From Siniperca chuatsi (taxonomy: Eukaryota; Chordata; Actinopteri; Centrarchiformes; Sinipercidae), in the NCBI RefSeq assembly GCF_020085105.1, contig NC_058063.1:15423262-15487261 (forward strand): 64,000 bases of DNA, read 5' to 3'. The translations under genes were made by a program, and so were the position numbers. Positions 10,560 through 22,148 of this stretch are shown here, piece by piece. How positions within the stretch are numbered: position 1 is the first letter of the stretch; each line of letters starts with the position of its first letter. The notes under the pieces were generated by a model. That model searched no databases. It worked only from the letters and a program-made list of their open reading frames with translations, and was not told the DNA's origin.

Positions 10560-13500
10560 GTTGGTTTGTCTGAGTTCTGACTTACTACCGGAGGCCTGTC
10601 TCCCTCTTGTGGACACAGGTCAGAGGCACAAAGCCATACTGGAGTTTGAAGTGGTTTCTGAGACGTGGAAATGAGGTGTTAGATTAAAAGTGTTTTAACT
10701 TACACTAGTTATTCTCCCAATAGGTGCTATAGTTCCTGGCTAATAATTTCCTCTTAAGAGCCACTCATGAAGCAGCTGAGAGCAACCCTGACTAATGGGA
10801 AGGAATGGGAGGAACTCTCTTTGACTGTGTTAATATCGATGATGTCAGCCTTAAGATGTTTCATGAATACAGCCTGTTGTTGAGGGAAGCTTGCCCTTGG
10901 GGTGGGAAGGGAGCTTTAACACAGGGTTTTTTTAGAACCAGTAAAATCAGATTGAGCCAAATACAGAAAACATGAACAAAATGTGGAATAATTGATTTGG
11001 AAGTTTATTCTTCCACCATCTCTCTTTAAGGCACCATTACAGATCTGTCACTGTAATGAGTGACTCAGCCAAAAACGAGCTCAGCCAAAGTGGAGATGCA
11101 AACATCTATGAAGATATCTGCGAAGATAAAACACCATGATCATGTAAAAGTCAGTGCATATTTTACAAGTTTTTGTCTGTAACTGACTTTTAACTTGAGA
11201 TTAAGGCACAGTAGATGAATAAAAAGAGTTAAAATAAGAATGATTCACGTAGAGAAAGCTGAAACGTAGCTCAGTAACATACAGTAAGTAGTTGGATGGC
11301 AGAGGAGCTGTTCACATAGTATGACCAGTTATAGAAGCACTAAAAGACGTAGCAGCAAAAGTATCATTAGACATAATAATGACTGCTGCATCAGCATGGG
11401 CTAAGCCTATATTAGTCAGCAAAAGACCAAAAGAGGCCAATCACACAGGTAACGCCCTCCACCCTGCCAGTTGTGGCAAGACTGCTGTTGTTTTATTCAT
11501 GGATGAGCACAGCAAAACAGGTTAACAAAACCAAATATGTTATATCTCCAGTGAGTTCTGTAATGGACAATTTTAAGATATTTTAAGATGTTTTTCTGTT
11601 GCTATGCTGGGCATCCAAATGTGATAACTCACATTCAATATAAGGTGTTATTTTCTGTCTAGCTGTGCACTTCCTTTGATCTGCTGAACTTTTAACAACA
11701 CAGACTAAGACTCGCCTTGGGTTCCTGTCTACCTAGCATCCTTAGACTTAGTTCCTTTTTTCCTATATGTCTTGACCTTTATATGATCTCAGGCATACAA
11801 AACTGGTTTAGACTGGTTTGTACAACTGTGTAACTGCGAACTGACAATATTTTCATAGGCTATAAAACCACTGCTGTAAAACAGTAAATGTGCAACAATA
11901 GCCAGATACTTTAGGCTTTAATTGAGAACATATTGAACACCTGATCGTCCACACTGTGTGTATGTAATGTTAGTGACCAAACACTGTATCAGATGCCTTG
12001 GAGCATTGTTCGTTAACTGACTTGCAAAACATGCTGTGTGCTGTGCAAACGCAGATGCGATATACTCAAGAATAAATATATATTTCTGCTTTCTGAGAGA
12101 CACATCCGCCAGTTTCCCTGACCCAGTGGGCCCAAAGACACGACCAACAGTTGAAAAACAAATATCAGCAAATAAAGGACAGAGGGAGACTGTGGCTTCA
12201 GCTGTCGATTGAATGTTTTTTATTTAATTTCTGCACCTTCTACACCTACCAACATGAGATATTGGGGGCTACTTTTACATTTAACATCAAAGTATTTCAT
12301 AATTTCTCTGTAGCCCATAACCAAGTACATGCTGGAGTGACACAACAGCTAATGTCTCATCCAGTACTGGAGCTACTAGTCAAAATGTTGAAATGTACAG
12401 ACTCAGCTCTAGGCATGTCCTGAAAATAGAACATAATGTTTTGTTCATTTGTATAGAAGCAGTAGTAGGAACTCTCTCTGGGAAACAGCATTAGATGTTT
12501 TGTGTCTGCCCTGGTGTGCTATTATATTATAAAATATAAGATATTTAAGATATTCTAATTTTGTTATAGTGCCTGTGAATCTGAAAATTTCTCATATCTG
12601 GTATAATGCCCTCAAAATGTGTTTTTTGTTATAATCCCAAGATTTATTATAGTACCAAAGGAACCAAAGAAGTGTTTAGATTTTCAGTTCATTTGGAGGC
12701 CCCTGGTAGCTGAAGGGGATGTAAATGTGAATATATTATCTAAATATATATATAACAATTAAATAATTAACCTACAGTGCAATGCTGCATGAGGCATTGA
12801 AAACTTGAAGCTGATTTACATAGTTCACATGGCTTTCACTCACATTTGGCCCCAGTATGTTGGAAATGGGGTCCTCTCTCGATCCCTTGGATCCTCTACC
12901 AACGCTAAATTGACTGTTTGCTAAACCTCTCCCCAAGCTGTCCAATCATCTTAGCAACCACTGCTAGGTGTGGTGGGCCTGTCAAGCTTTGGATTTCTGC
13001 ACACGTTGAAGCGGTGTACATGGGGCTGTGGTGAGAGCGATACTCTGTATATAAAGAGTTTGAAGGGCCGTGTCTTTTTTTTAGCTTTTCCAAAACCAAA
13101 AGCAAAAGCAAAAGTGTAAGGAATAAATTAAACAGTGTGTTTGTTTGGTGTTAGCATGTTCTGCTAACTAGCTTACTATCCACAGAGACAAACTAGAATT
13201 CCAAGGCCAAGGAGCACATCGTTAACTAACTAACTAACTTAGTTTGTGGGGTTACAGGTTATGTTAAAAAAAATAAAAGCCCAGTTTACAGCTAGCACAT
13301 CCATTGTGTATTATTTCCCCAAGTTGAAGGAGCTGGTCTTGATGCTTTCAGAGTTAAGGGTAATGTTAGCCGCTCTTGCTCTTTATTGGATTTGGGGAAA
13401 GTTTACCATCCAGGAACCACAACCAGTGTTACCCGCGTTATGTCTGCCAAACACATCAGTGAGTCCTAAAAGCCTTTTCTCTTGTAACATTAAAAGTGTA

Positions 13501-14066
13501 GATATTAGACTAAGCTAAGCAGCCAAACAGGGTTTTGTCAGAGGGAAATAACAGGTGGATCTTACACAACTTTCCCTATCATACATATAGGACTTGTTCT
13601 AACTGCAAGAACAATGCTGTTTCTGTATTTCCATGCAGCTTTAGCCTCAGTTTTTTAGCATGACATAATATGTAGCCATAAAGTTCCTTTTTAAGACCCC
13701 TTTGTACAGGGCTCTAGTTTTAAAAGGAGTCATCTTGACAAATTCAAACATTAAAAAGTCAGCCGGTGACAGTGTTTTCAACCAGCTCATAGAGCTAATG
13801 TTAGCTTAATTGGCTAGCTAGCTACAGTTGATAAAATCTGCCAGTTAGTTGTCATTTCAGCCGTCAAAATCAAAATGGGAAGCCTGCTTCTGTCTGTCTG
13901 AAATCAACCCCATTGTTTCAAAAATTAACAGTAACTAAGGAAGGCGGGGCTTAGTGAAAGGCCAATTGCCAAATCCAAGAGTGAACACTGTATTTCAATC
14001 AAACACTTGATTTTTTTGATAGTGAAGAATATGTGAGGCAAATATGAATACATTAATCTTTTAAAT
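10560..14066. other. Intergenic DNA between repeats
   Basis: No convincing gene. ORFs here are at most 90 codons and carry no recognisable motif. 11875-12020 shares a diverged dispersed repeat with 14358-14540. TAACTAACTAAC at about 13224 and a GCTAGCTAGC cluster near 13815 are low-complexity. Confidence 0.5.
11875..12020 (-). repeat. Dispersed repeat, copy 1
   Basis: AGAACATATTGAACACCTG and ATGCCTTGGAGC also occur, with small changes, in 14358-14540. On the minus strand both read A-P-R-x-x-x-Q-C, so they derive from a common element. Family not recognised. Confidence 0.55.
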
Positions 14067-14267
14067 GTCCTGTGACCCAGGGCGCCCTGGTAGTTCACCT
14101 GGTGGAGCGCGTATCATGTGTCAGGGCTGGGTCCTTGCCGTCGGGCCCGGGCCCATTGCTGCATGCCATCCCCTCTCTCTCCCCTGCCTTTCGTGTCTCT
14201 CTACTGTGACTATCAAATAAAGCAGAAATGCCAAAAAAATCATGTTAAAAAAAAAAAGTCCTGTGAC
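14067..14267 (+). mobile_element. tRNA-derived SINE with target-site duplication
   Basis: The body (14077-14257) starts GGGCGCCCTGGTAGTTCACC, a tRNA-like head with an A-box-like segment. It continues with the common fish SINE body (CATTGCTGCATGCCATCCCC, CTATCAAATAAAG) and ends in A-rich sequence. It is flanked by a perfect 10-bp direct repeat, GTCCTGTGAC, at 14067-14076 and 14258-14267. A second copy, on the opposite strand, is at 23706-23906. Confidence 0.9.
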
Positions 14268-14357
14268 ACTTTCTTCCTTTCAAACAGGCGTATGTGGATC
14301 CGTACCTCTAGGTTGAGAAACTTGTAAATATGAATGAAATATGTTTATAAATAAACA

Positions 14358-14540
14358 CGGCTGTACAATAAATGCCAGTAGGCTACCAATGCTTTGAGGG
14401 ACTTAAGAACATATTGTACACCTGATCAGTATTTGACATTAGTGAATAAAAGTGACATAAAATACAAGCGTTTAGTTGTGTCTCTGCGCTGTACGTGGCC
14501 GTGCACTGCATTACATACCTTGGAGCTTGCTGCACAAGCC
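14358..14540 (-). repeat. Dispersed repeat, copy 2
   Basis: Second copy of the element at 11875-12020. A near-identical 22-bp block and the ACCTTGGAGCTTGC end are shared; the middle has diverged or carries an insertion. Confidence 0.55.
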
Positions 14541-14713
14541 GAAGGTAACTATATGATAAAATCTGATGTGGTATGTGGTTGTTATAATATTTGCAGTAAT
14601 GTGGTATTTGTTTGTACATGTTAGGTTGTCAGTGTCTCGCCAAGTCCTTTGAGTTTGAGTACCTGTCCTTTATAAATGGATGCAATTTGTCTTTGTCTTT
14701 CTAACTCCCACAG

Positions 14714-14892
14714 TTACTGATTCAGCCAATAACCCAAAGCAGGATGCTGCAAAAGAGGTCTCAGCTGAAGATGAAGAGCCCAAGGTGGACGCTTTTGAAG
14801 ATGAGCAGCTCAGGGAGTACGCTCTTTTCGAAGATGAGCAGCTCAGGGAGTACGCTCCTTTCGAAGCTGACACTCAGCCTAGTTTTGAATAA
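14714..14892 (+). CDS. Unrecognised, probably 3'-terminal coding exon with an acidic tandem repeat
   Basis: I do not recognise this gene. A strong polypyrimidine tract and CCCACAG acceptor at 14713 open an exon whose phase 1 frame reads about 59 residues to a stop at 14890-14892. It is very acidic and holds two near-identical copies of A-(L)-F-E-D-E-Q-L-R-E-Y (DNA 14791-14820 and 14821-14853), then a third start, A-P-F-E-A-D. AATAAA signals follow at 14952 and 15034, the second before a GT-rich stretch, as expected of a real 3' end. No upstream exon could be identified, so the start of the protein is unknown. An unspliced reading from the ATG at 14680 would put the pyrimidine tract into protein and is less likely. 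It could be a lineage-specific gene, a spliced lncRNA or a pseudogene. Confidence 0.42.
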
Positions 14893-14951
14893 GCTGAGAA
14901 GGCTGAATCCCTTACAACATCCTGCCTCATCATGATCACCACACTATATTC

Positions 14952-15039
14952 AATAAATAGCATTTCAGCATTAAAGCCAACTGAGGCATTGACTTACTGT
15001 AATGGGATCAAGTAAAAGCCTTTGACAACATGAAATAAA
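14952..15039 (+). terminator. Candidate poly(A) signals after the 14.7-kb exon
   Basis: AATAAA at 14952-14957 and again at 15034-15039. The second is followed within about 40 bp by TTTTGTGCTTGTT and TTTGTGTGTG, a typical GT-rich downstream element. Confidence 0.45.
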
Positions 15040-15278
15040 ATGTTTGTCTCATATTTTGTGCTTGTTACTCTTTGTGTGTGCCCTAAATATTTACTAATAC
15101 ATTTCAAAATACAAAGTAGCAATTTTAGTATTTTGATTCCCAAAATGCTGAAATGAATCCAAAATTGTCTGGTAAAATTAAAGTTATATACTTAAGAAAT
15201 GTATTAATACAAAGTCAGTTTTAGTCTGTGTTTACAATCCCAAAAACACGGTCACATTACTATGTTCCTAATACTTAC

Positions 15279-15668
15279 TTAAAGGTCCAGTGTATAGGAT
15301 TTAGTGGCAGCTAGCGGTGAAATTGCAGTTTGCAACCATTAGAATACCGCTCGCCTCACCCTCCCCTTCCAAGCGTGTAGGAAAAACTACGGTGGCTGCG
15401 AAACTCACGAAAAATGCGAAAGGCCCTCTCTAGAGCCAGTGTTTGGTTTGTCCGTTCTGGGCTACTGTAGAAACATGGCGGTGCAACATGGCGACCTCCG
15501 TGGAAGGGGACCCGCTCCCTCTGTAGATAGTAATGGCTTATTCTAAGGTAACGAAAACACAACGATTCTTATTTTCAGGTGATTATACAGTAATGAAAAC
15601 ATATTTATAAATATTATATTTCATTTCTGCCAATAGCTCCTCCTAAATGTTGCATACTGATTCTTTAA
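15279..15668. mobile_element. Non-autonomous TIR element (AAAGGTCCAGTGT family)
   Basis: The left end TTAAAGGTCCAGTGTATAGG and the right end, read in reverse complement as TTTAAAGAATCAGTATGCAA, form imperfect inverted repeats about 27 bp long. The interior is GC-richer and holds two AACATGGCG blocks. This is a very common fish MITE type; no ORF. Confidence 0.8.
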
Positions 15669-16155
15669 ATCTGCAGATACTGGCTTTTTAAAGGGATACA
15701 AGTGATGCTATTCAGGTACTTATGTTTACATTTCTAACTCGGTGTCTCTTGAGTCATTTCTTCAGTCTTTGTTCAAGGTATTTAAATGAGTTTCTCCTGA
15801 GCCACGCAGTGAGCAAACATACTGGGTCAACCCTCCAAGATATATTACCAAAAACTAGTCTCTCCAGAGTTTCACTGGATTCACTGGCGATTCATTGTTG
15901 GTGATATGAATGCAGGTTTGAGTAAAATAAAAATAAATAATTAAAAACTCATGGATCATGCAGAGCTGCAGGTTGCTTCTCTCTTTGTCATTTTTCCTTT
16001 AAAACTATTTTAAAGATATAGTCCGCCAAAAAAAATCTTTTACCAAAAGATAGGCTTGCTTTCTCTCTATAATAGCAATTGTTAGAATAAGCTTCTTTTA
16101 AAGTTAAAAAAGAAATACAATTGAAAATATGGATTAAAATGTGACATTTCATTTT

Positions 16156-16565
16156 TTAAAGGCCCTGAAAACATTTTTTCTCCACCAGCTTCTTACTATG
16201 AGCAATGGGACCTACATGAACACATTATTTTCTGCTAAAGTTAACCAACAGTTTTGGTTATTTCACATGAGAGATTTCTGCGTTTTTGTTTGTGCGCTTC
16301 CCACTGGTTTGAAGTGGGCGGGGATTAGTTGGAAAAAGGTGATGTCACACACGTCTTTGCGCCAATTAGGATTTAGCAACTTTTGAATCAGAATCAGAAC
16401 CACACCCACAGAGTCCTGATGAAGCAGATTAGCTGAGGTTATGAGTGTTAAACGTATTATAAATAATAACTCAGGATGTTTATTTTCTAAACTTTATCTT
16501 TGATTGTTGCTTATTTAGTCATTAATAATCAACAATATGGTGAAAAACTTCTTCAGGGGCTTTAA
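16156..16565 (+). mobile_element. Non-autonomous TIR element (TTAAAGGCCCTGAAAAC family), full copy
   Basis: Left end TTAAAGGCCCTGAAAAC and right end (reverse complement) TTAAAGCCCCTGAAGAAG give TIRs of about 28 bp. The element is 410 bp long and shares its left half with 1041-1298. No ORF with a transposase motif. Confidence 0.8.
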
Positions 16566-17584
16566 CAAATTAAATCACTTGGAAAATAGATTCACCCTGA
16601 TTTTGAAATGCATAAAAAATACATTAAAAAAAGTCATTCTATACAAATATAAAATTTAATTAATTTCCATTTATTAAGGAAGCTGAAACATTGATAACTT
16701 GTTGCCTTGGCAACCAGCTGGGCTGTATCTGTATTGTACTACTATGTAACCTGCTGGTGCTCTATGCTTGCTTCATTATTTCAAACATCTTGATATTCTT
16801 TTCTTCTTGAAAAATGACTCCTGTCACTTTCCAAACTCTCTCTCTCTGTCTTTCTTGGGTCAAGTTTTCTGCAGCACTGGTCAGGCGTATACCAAGATTG
16901 TCACGTAATGAGTATTTATGGTGGCCCAGCAAAATTATACATATGTATAATTTATGCATTATCATGCATATGACTTATTCATGGTGCCCTGCTAACACTG
17001 GCAAATCCCCCAGCCTCCTGCTGTTGCTGTGGCCTCCCACTAACCAGAGCACCAGCATGGAGCTGCATTGTAAAGACGCCAAGATGCACTGAATAACCAT
17101 TTAAAGAGTTTACACTACTTTTACATTTTTATATCTCACACATGGAGTTTAAGATGTTATACACTGGGAGTTTAAATGCATGATAAGCTCCAGCTCCTAA
17201 ATCCCAGGTCCTAAGGGCAAATACCAGGATTGTCACTCTGACTCCAGATATGTTGTGCGTGTTACTGTCATCCAAGACACATCTCTGATTATATAGAAGT
17301 GCTTTGTCAATAAATATACTGTAATGACTGAGAATCTTCACAGACACACAGCTTAGAAGTTCCTCAAACTCTAAAACTTGTATAACTGACACACAGAAAC
17401 ATTTGCAGGGAATTGATTGTTGTTTTGACAAGTTCTGAACCATAAAAGTGCAACAAAAACAACTTAGACAAAACATTCTTTGAAAAGGCACTTAATTTTA
17501 TATATAACTTACAGCTTATCCAACTAATAAAACAGGACTAAGAGCCTACAGCCATGCCAACAGCTCTGTGAGACTGTACTTAGG

Positions 17585-17860
17585 CACAGGGATGCTTTGA
17601 GCTAAATGCTAATGCCAGCATGCTAACGTGCTCACAATGACAATACTAACATGCTGATGTTTAGCAGGTATAATGCTTACCATGTTCACCATCTTAGTTA
17701 AACATGTTAGCATGCAAACATTTGCTAAGTAGCATTAAACGCAAAGTGCAGCTGAGGCTGATGGGAATGTCATTAGAGCTGCAGGTATTTCGTCATAAAC
17801 CAAAATGTTGAACGGATTTAGATTTTGACTGTGCCATTGATGATCTTGCAAACTAGCCAA
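17585..17860 (+). repeat. Dispersed fish repeat, 5' half (GCTAACATGCTAAC family)
   Basis: Multiple TGCTAAC / GTTAGCA blocks are followed by GAGGCTGATGGGAATGTCAT and TCGTCATAAACCAAAATGTT. As I recall the family consensus, the segment at 55215-55410 is its 3' half. Confidence 0.65.
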
Positions 17861-18791
17861 CTTGCAAAATCTAACCATGTTATCACATTTTTGTGTGAGA
17901 GGTAAAACAAGCCACAGTCACCCAACATATGCTTAACCTGCAAAATCCATGGTGACACGTACTGTACACACCAGAGTACATATAAATAAATAGTCATACA
18001 TTATCCAAGCTAGCTAGCCTCTCAATGTGTTGATCAAAGCCAACTGAGGTCAACACCTGATATTTTACCTGTGGAAACGTCCCAAATTCAGTTTTATTTA
18101 GACTATGCTGCCAGCTCAACCTTCATCACCCTGGTCTAGAGTCACTTTATAATATGTATAGCATGAATTGACATTATTAAAGTTTGTTTGTAGGCTGAGG
18201 AGATGTCCTGTTGACATGTCACGTGTGGGGTTTGTTTTTGTTGCTGTTGTTGTTAATTCTGTTGTTCTTTCCTCATCAGGAAGAGGCGTTACCAGCTGGT
18301 GAACAGCTTTATTTTTTTCGCAGTTTAATTTCACACCAGCTGCTGGTCTATGTTTTCAGCATCTCATTGAGTGTTTTGTGATGACCACCATGGTAACACT
18401 AATCTCTGCTACAGTTTGCCTTGTTTGCTAGTACTTTGTGTTTTTTTATTTAGGGGTTTGAACATGTGTGTGTGTTTGGTGTGTACGTGTTCATATTCAT
18501 GCATTCTCTCCAAAGGATAGCTGAAAATCTGATGGGAAAGTGAATACCTGCAGACTGAAATATCCACATTTTAAAAAAGGTGATACCTTCTTAAATTAAG
18601 AAAATAGCACATACAGTAGCTTAAGCATTTATTTTACAGACTGCAGGTCCTATATGTTGGATGAAATTGGGGTAATTTTTTATCCCCTAACAAAACTCTC
18701 CAAAAGACTTTCAGTAAATCAGCAGCTCCAAAAGATCTTATAGTTCAAATATCTTGACTGAGAACATTTACCAGAACTCAGGATCTGAGGT

Positions 18792-19085
18792 AGGGGTGTC
18801 GCAATATAGCAGTATTGACGATAACTGTGATATTTAACAACAAAATATTGATATCATGTTAATAATACACATATGATAACATCGTGTAAATAATCCAGCG
18901 CGTCTTAAATCATTTCCGTTTCTTTTCATTCTGGCTTTGTCACAGCAGGTGGCTGTAAAGTAAAGACAAAATACACAATAAGTTCAAGATGAATTTGACC
19001 AATCACATTTTTTTTTTCAAATTTTCTATAGATATCGCAATAATATTGTTATTGTGAATAATTTTGGCCACGATAATCCCTTCCA
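18792..19085. repeat. Possible TIR element
   Basis: Begins TAGGGGTGTCGCAATATAGC and ends near GGCCACGATAATCCC, with AT-rich, partly self-complementary ATCGCAATAAT / ATTGTTATTGTGA between. Ends only roughly placed; family uncertain. Confidence 0.35.
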
Positions 19086-19529
19086 GTATCCACAACAAAT
19101 GAAGCATGCTTCAATATCAGACAAAATGAGGGTGTTTGAGAAAATTAATGTTTCTTGAGCCATCAAGTGGCCACTTTTCATGAAGGATGGCCGGTTGAAA
19201 TACCACAAGGTCACCCTTAGCATGACATTTTAGTATCACAGAGATCCATCTCCATCTGCGCTCATGTTGGGATACAGAGAAATGTCAAGGTGTTGAAAAT
19301 GTGCTCTCACACTGAGGTCAGAAACAGGCAAACTAGTGAAGAGCAAACGGCTCTTCATTTAGTACATATAAGATACATATTATACAATTACTTATTTGTT
19401 GCAAGAAATAAATATGCAAGATTCTTCATCTGCAATACATTCAAATGTTCTGTCATATTGATGGTTAAAAAGGCTCTCAGACGGGAGTCGGTTGCGACTG
19501 ACACGTCACTAAAGCAAACAGACAAGTCT

Positions 19530-19765
19530 AAGTTAGCTAAAACCAATGGATAAATGGTTGAAACACATAGCCAAAAGAAATCAATAAAAAGTTCAAATTG
19601 TTAGCTAAAAGTACTGAGTAAACCATTCAAATGGTTAGCTCAAAATCATCAATAAACAATTCAAATAGCTAAGATAATGGATAAACAGTTCAAATAATTA
19701 GATAAAAGTCATCAATAAACAGTTCAAACAGTTAGCCAAAAGTACTGGATAAATGATTGAAACAT
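19530..19765 (+). repeat. Diverged minisatellite, about 34-bp period
   Basis: At least six units built on TTAGCTAAAAGTxxTGGATAAAC followed by AGTTCAAAT. Two unit types, one with CTGGATAA/ATGGATAA and one with CATCAATAA, partly alternate. It has no spacers and no conserved dyad, so it is not CRISPR-like. Confidence 0.8.
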
Positions 19766-19769
19766 CTGT

Positions 19770-20875
19770 CTTCTGCCATTCAAATGGTAGCAGTAAGAAT
19801 GCAAGCTTAATCAAACCAGCCTAAACATTCACAGTTCAACTGTATGAAAAGGTTATTGTAACAATATTTACCTTTATGTAATCAACAAGGTTTACATAAC
19901 ATCCAATTTAAATTCAATTCCAAGTAACACATTTGAGACATGGCGAGTGTCGATAACGGGGTACTTGAGCTCAGCGCTGTGGGGTATCAGAAGAAAAAGG
20001 TTGGGAACCACCACTTTCTTGTAAATAATATATTCACATCTATACAGTATGCAGACTTTCCTCTCAGGCTTCCCAAATAAAGCACAGAGCACATGGCTGA
20101 ATTATACATTTACATGCTTCAGATTCATCCTGGCTGGGCTGCTCTCTGGTATTCTAAACAAGTCCCAAGGTTGGGTGAGCTGAGCAAACTTTTGTGGCAA
20201 GGTCAAATCAATGCCCAAGTAAAGACAGAGGGGATAAAAGGGGAAGAAAATATTGAGGATTTTGCCCCCGCCAGAGAATTTCAAACAGCTGGAACGATTC
20301 AGTCAGCTTTTCCCGGAGCAGATGAAAGAAAAGTTGAAAGGCTTCTGTAGAGAGAACAAGCCAGTGAGTGAGTGGGAGAGAGAGCGAGAAAGAAAGTGGA
20401 GGCTGCTTGACAACAAGGATTTTTCAGAGTGATTCAGCGTGTATTTGGTGTCCCTGCATACTCAATCCTCTCAGTCACTCCTTCCAATAAAAGCCTGGTA
20501 GGTTAAAGCTGCCTCAGCAACAGAAATGAGTATCCTGTGTAATAAGGTTGCCTGTGTGCTGTGGTGCAGTATAAGGGGATTTGCCTCAGTAGTGCAGGCA
20601 GTACATGGTGGTTCCTCTGGGCTGAGATTCCTGCCAGGTCACTGCAGGCGCTTCAGTGGCAAATGTAGCGCCTCATTTTCCTCTTTTTTTGTCTCTCTTT
20701 ACAGTATTTCACCCCATCTGCATTTACAGCCATGGGGGAAGTAGAGAGTGCTGCATTGCTGCGACACAGCTGGCGGACTGCCTTTACTTAGAGCTCCTCC
20801 TGCTGGTGTAGATACAGGTTTTGCAGGTTTTCTTTTTTCTATGCCGTAATCCCTGTTGTAAATAAATAAAGAGGT

Positions 20876-20910
<35 letters not shown>

Positions 20911-21184
20911 GGAGGGGATGAGGTCAGCTAAAACAGCAGGACCTTATAGCATCACTTCTGCGACTGGTAGCCCCCCCCCCACACACACACACTGGTCTGA
21001 CAGGGCTGAGGCTCTGCAGACCAGCTACTTGGGTAAATGAACACCGAGGGGAAGTGCTGCTAAACTCAACACGTAACATGCTATCACTCCCAAACTGATT
21101 GTAAGAGCTTTAAATACCGGGACTAACACTTGACATCAGCTAAATCTACGTTTTACTGTCTTCTGATGCTATGGTGTTTTTGTC
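19770..21184. other. Intergenic DNA
   Basis: No gene supported. 19960-20015 resembles the end of a dispersed repeat (GGTTGGGAACCACCAC). 20350-20800 is unremarkable unique-looking sequence, followed by a GT array. Confidence 0.5.
20874..20910. repeat. GT microsatellite
   Basis: About 18 GT units with one TTT interruption. Confidence 0.9.
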
Positions 21185-21906
21185 TAGGGCTGCAAATAAC
21201 AGTTAATTTCATTATGGTTCATAATTTAGTCTGAAATGTCGAAGAAAATGGGAAAAATGCCCATCACAATTTCCTACATCTCACTGTGACGTCTTCCAAT
21301 GTTTTGTTTTATTAGATTTTCCATTTTCAGTGATATAAAACAGACAAAAGTAGCAAATCCTCACATTTGAGAAGCTGGAACCAAAAAAATATTAAAAATG
21401 ACTTAAATGATTAATTGGTTATCAAAATTGGTGGTGATTAATTTCATCACATAATCGATTCAGCACCAAACACAGCATGAAAACATTTTTTTAATTATGA
21501 TTTAAAAAATGCTTGGTTTTTATCTACAACGCAAACACTTCAGTCATATATGTGAACATGCATGTAACTTATATGGTTTTAAAAAATACAGATATGACCT
21601 TTAGCACACAGGCTTTGTGTTTGTATGTTTGGATGCAGGCATATTGATTGAAGATTCATAGCAGTGAATGAAAGAAGTAGAGCTATTAATCAAATTTTAA
21701 ATGTACTTAAATAAACTTCACTGGTTACGATTGCTCAAATGTTGCTGGTTCACTTGTTCTTCTGTAACTTTAAACTAAATATCTTTGTGTTTTGGACTGT
21801 TTGTCAGACAAAACAAGCATTTTATGAAGCAAACAATTAATGGATGAATCAAGAAAATAACAGGCAGGTTAATCTATATTGAAAACGGCCATTGGTTGCA
21901 GCCCTA
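21185..21906. mobile_element. Non-autonomous TIR element (TAGGGCTGCAA family)
   Basis: Perfect 11-bp inverted ends, TAGGGCTGCAA at 21185-21195 and TTGCAGCCCTA at 21896-21906. The interior TCCTCACATTTGAGAAGCTG is shared with 47691-48044 and other copies. At 722 bp it is longer than the others, so it may contain another insertion. Confidence 0.8.
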
Positions 21907-22142
21907 GCGTAGAAGTTGAAATACTTTTTACACATTTGTTACACATAGTCTTTGCAGTGCTACACCTACATCTGAGCTGTGAGACATACTGTGGCAGAGA
22001 CCATAATGAATGAATGAATGTGTCTAGATTAATGCCAGCACAAACCCACACTGTGCTTCTTTATCACAGATCACACCGATGGTCTGTGATAAAAGTCTCA
22101 GCCAGAGAAAATAATAAAAAGCAGTAAAGATCATTCATTGTT

Positions 22143-22148
22143 TTTATT
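22143..22148 (-). terminator. nicol1: Candidate poly(A) signal of nicol1
   Basis: AATAAA on the minus strand about 1.07 kb beyond the nicol1 stop codon. No closer convincing signal was seen, but the assignment is only by position. Confidence 0.3.

Larger units (their letters stand above)
16566..19529. other. Intergenic DNA, partly non-repetitive
   Basis: No gene supported. 16810-17090 looks unique and holds palindromic AT-rich motifs (see findings). 17585-17860 is a dispersed repeat. 18792-19085 begins TAGGGGTGTCGCAATA and may be another TIR element. Confidence 0.5.

Noticed and set aside
11050-11140. Possible earlier relative of the 14.7-kb exon (M-S-D-S-A-K-N frame at 11057)
   Set aside because: Only about a dozen bases (GACTCAGCCAAAAAC versus GATTCAGCCAATAAC) are alike, and the frame stops after 27 codons. 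Likely chance.
14680-14892. Unspliced 70-codon ORF starting M-Q-F-V-F-V-F-L
   Set aside because: The apparent hydrophobic leader is the translated pyrimidine tract of the acceptor at 14713. A spliced exon is the better reading.
19530-19765. Repeated units resembling a CRISPR array
   Set aside because: Vertebrate DNA, units contiguous without unique spacers, diverged repeats and no cas genes.
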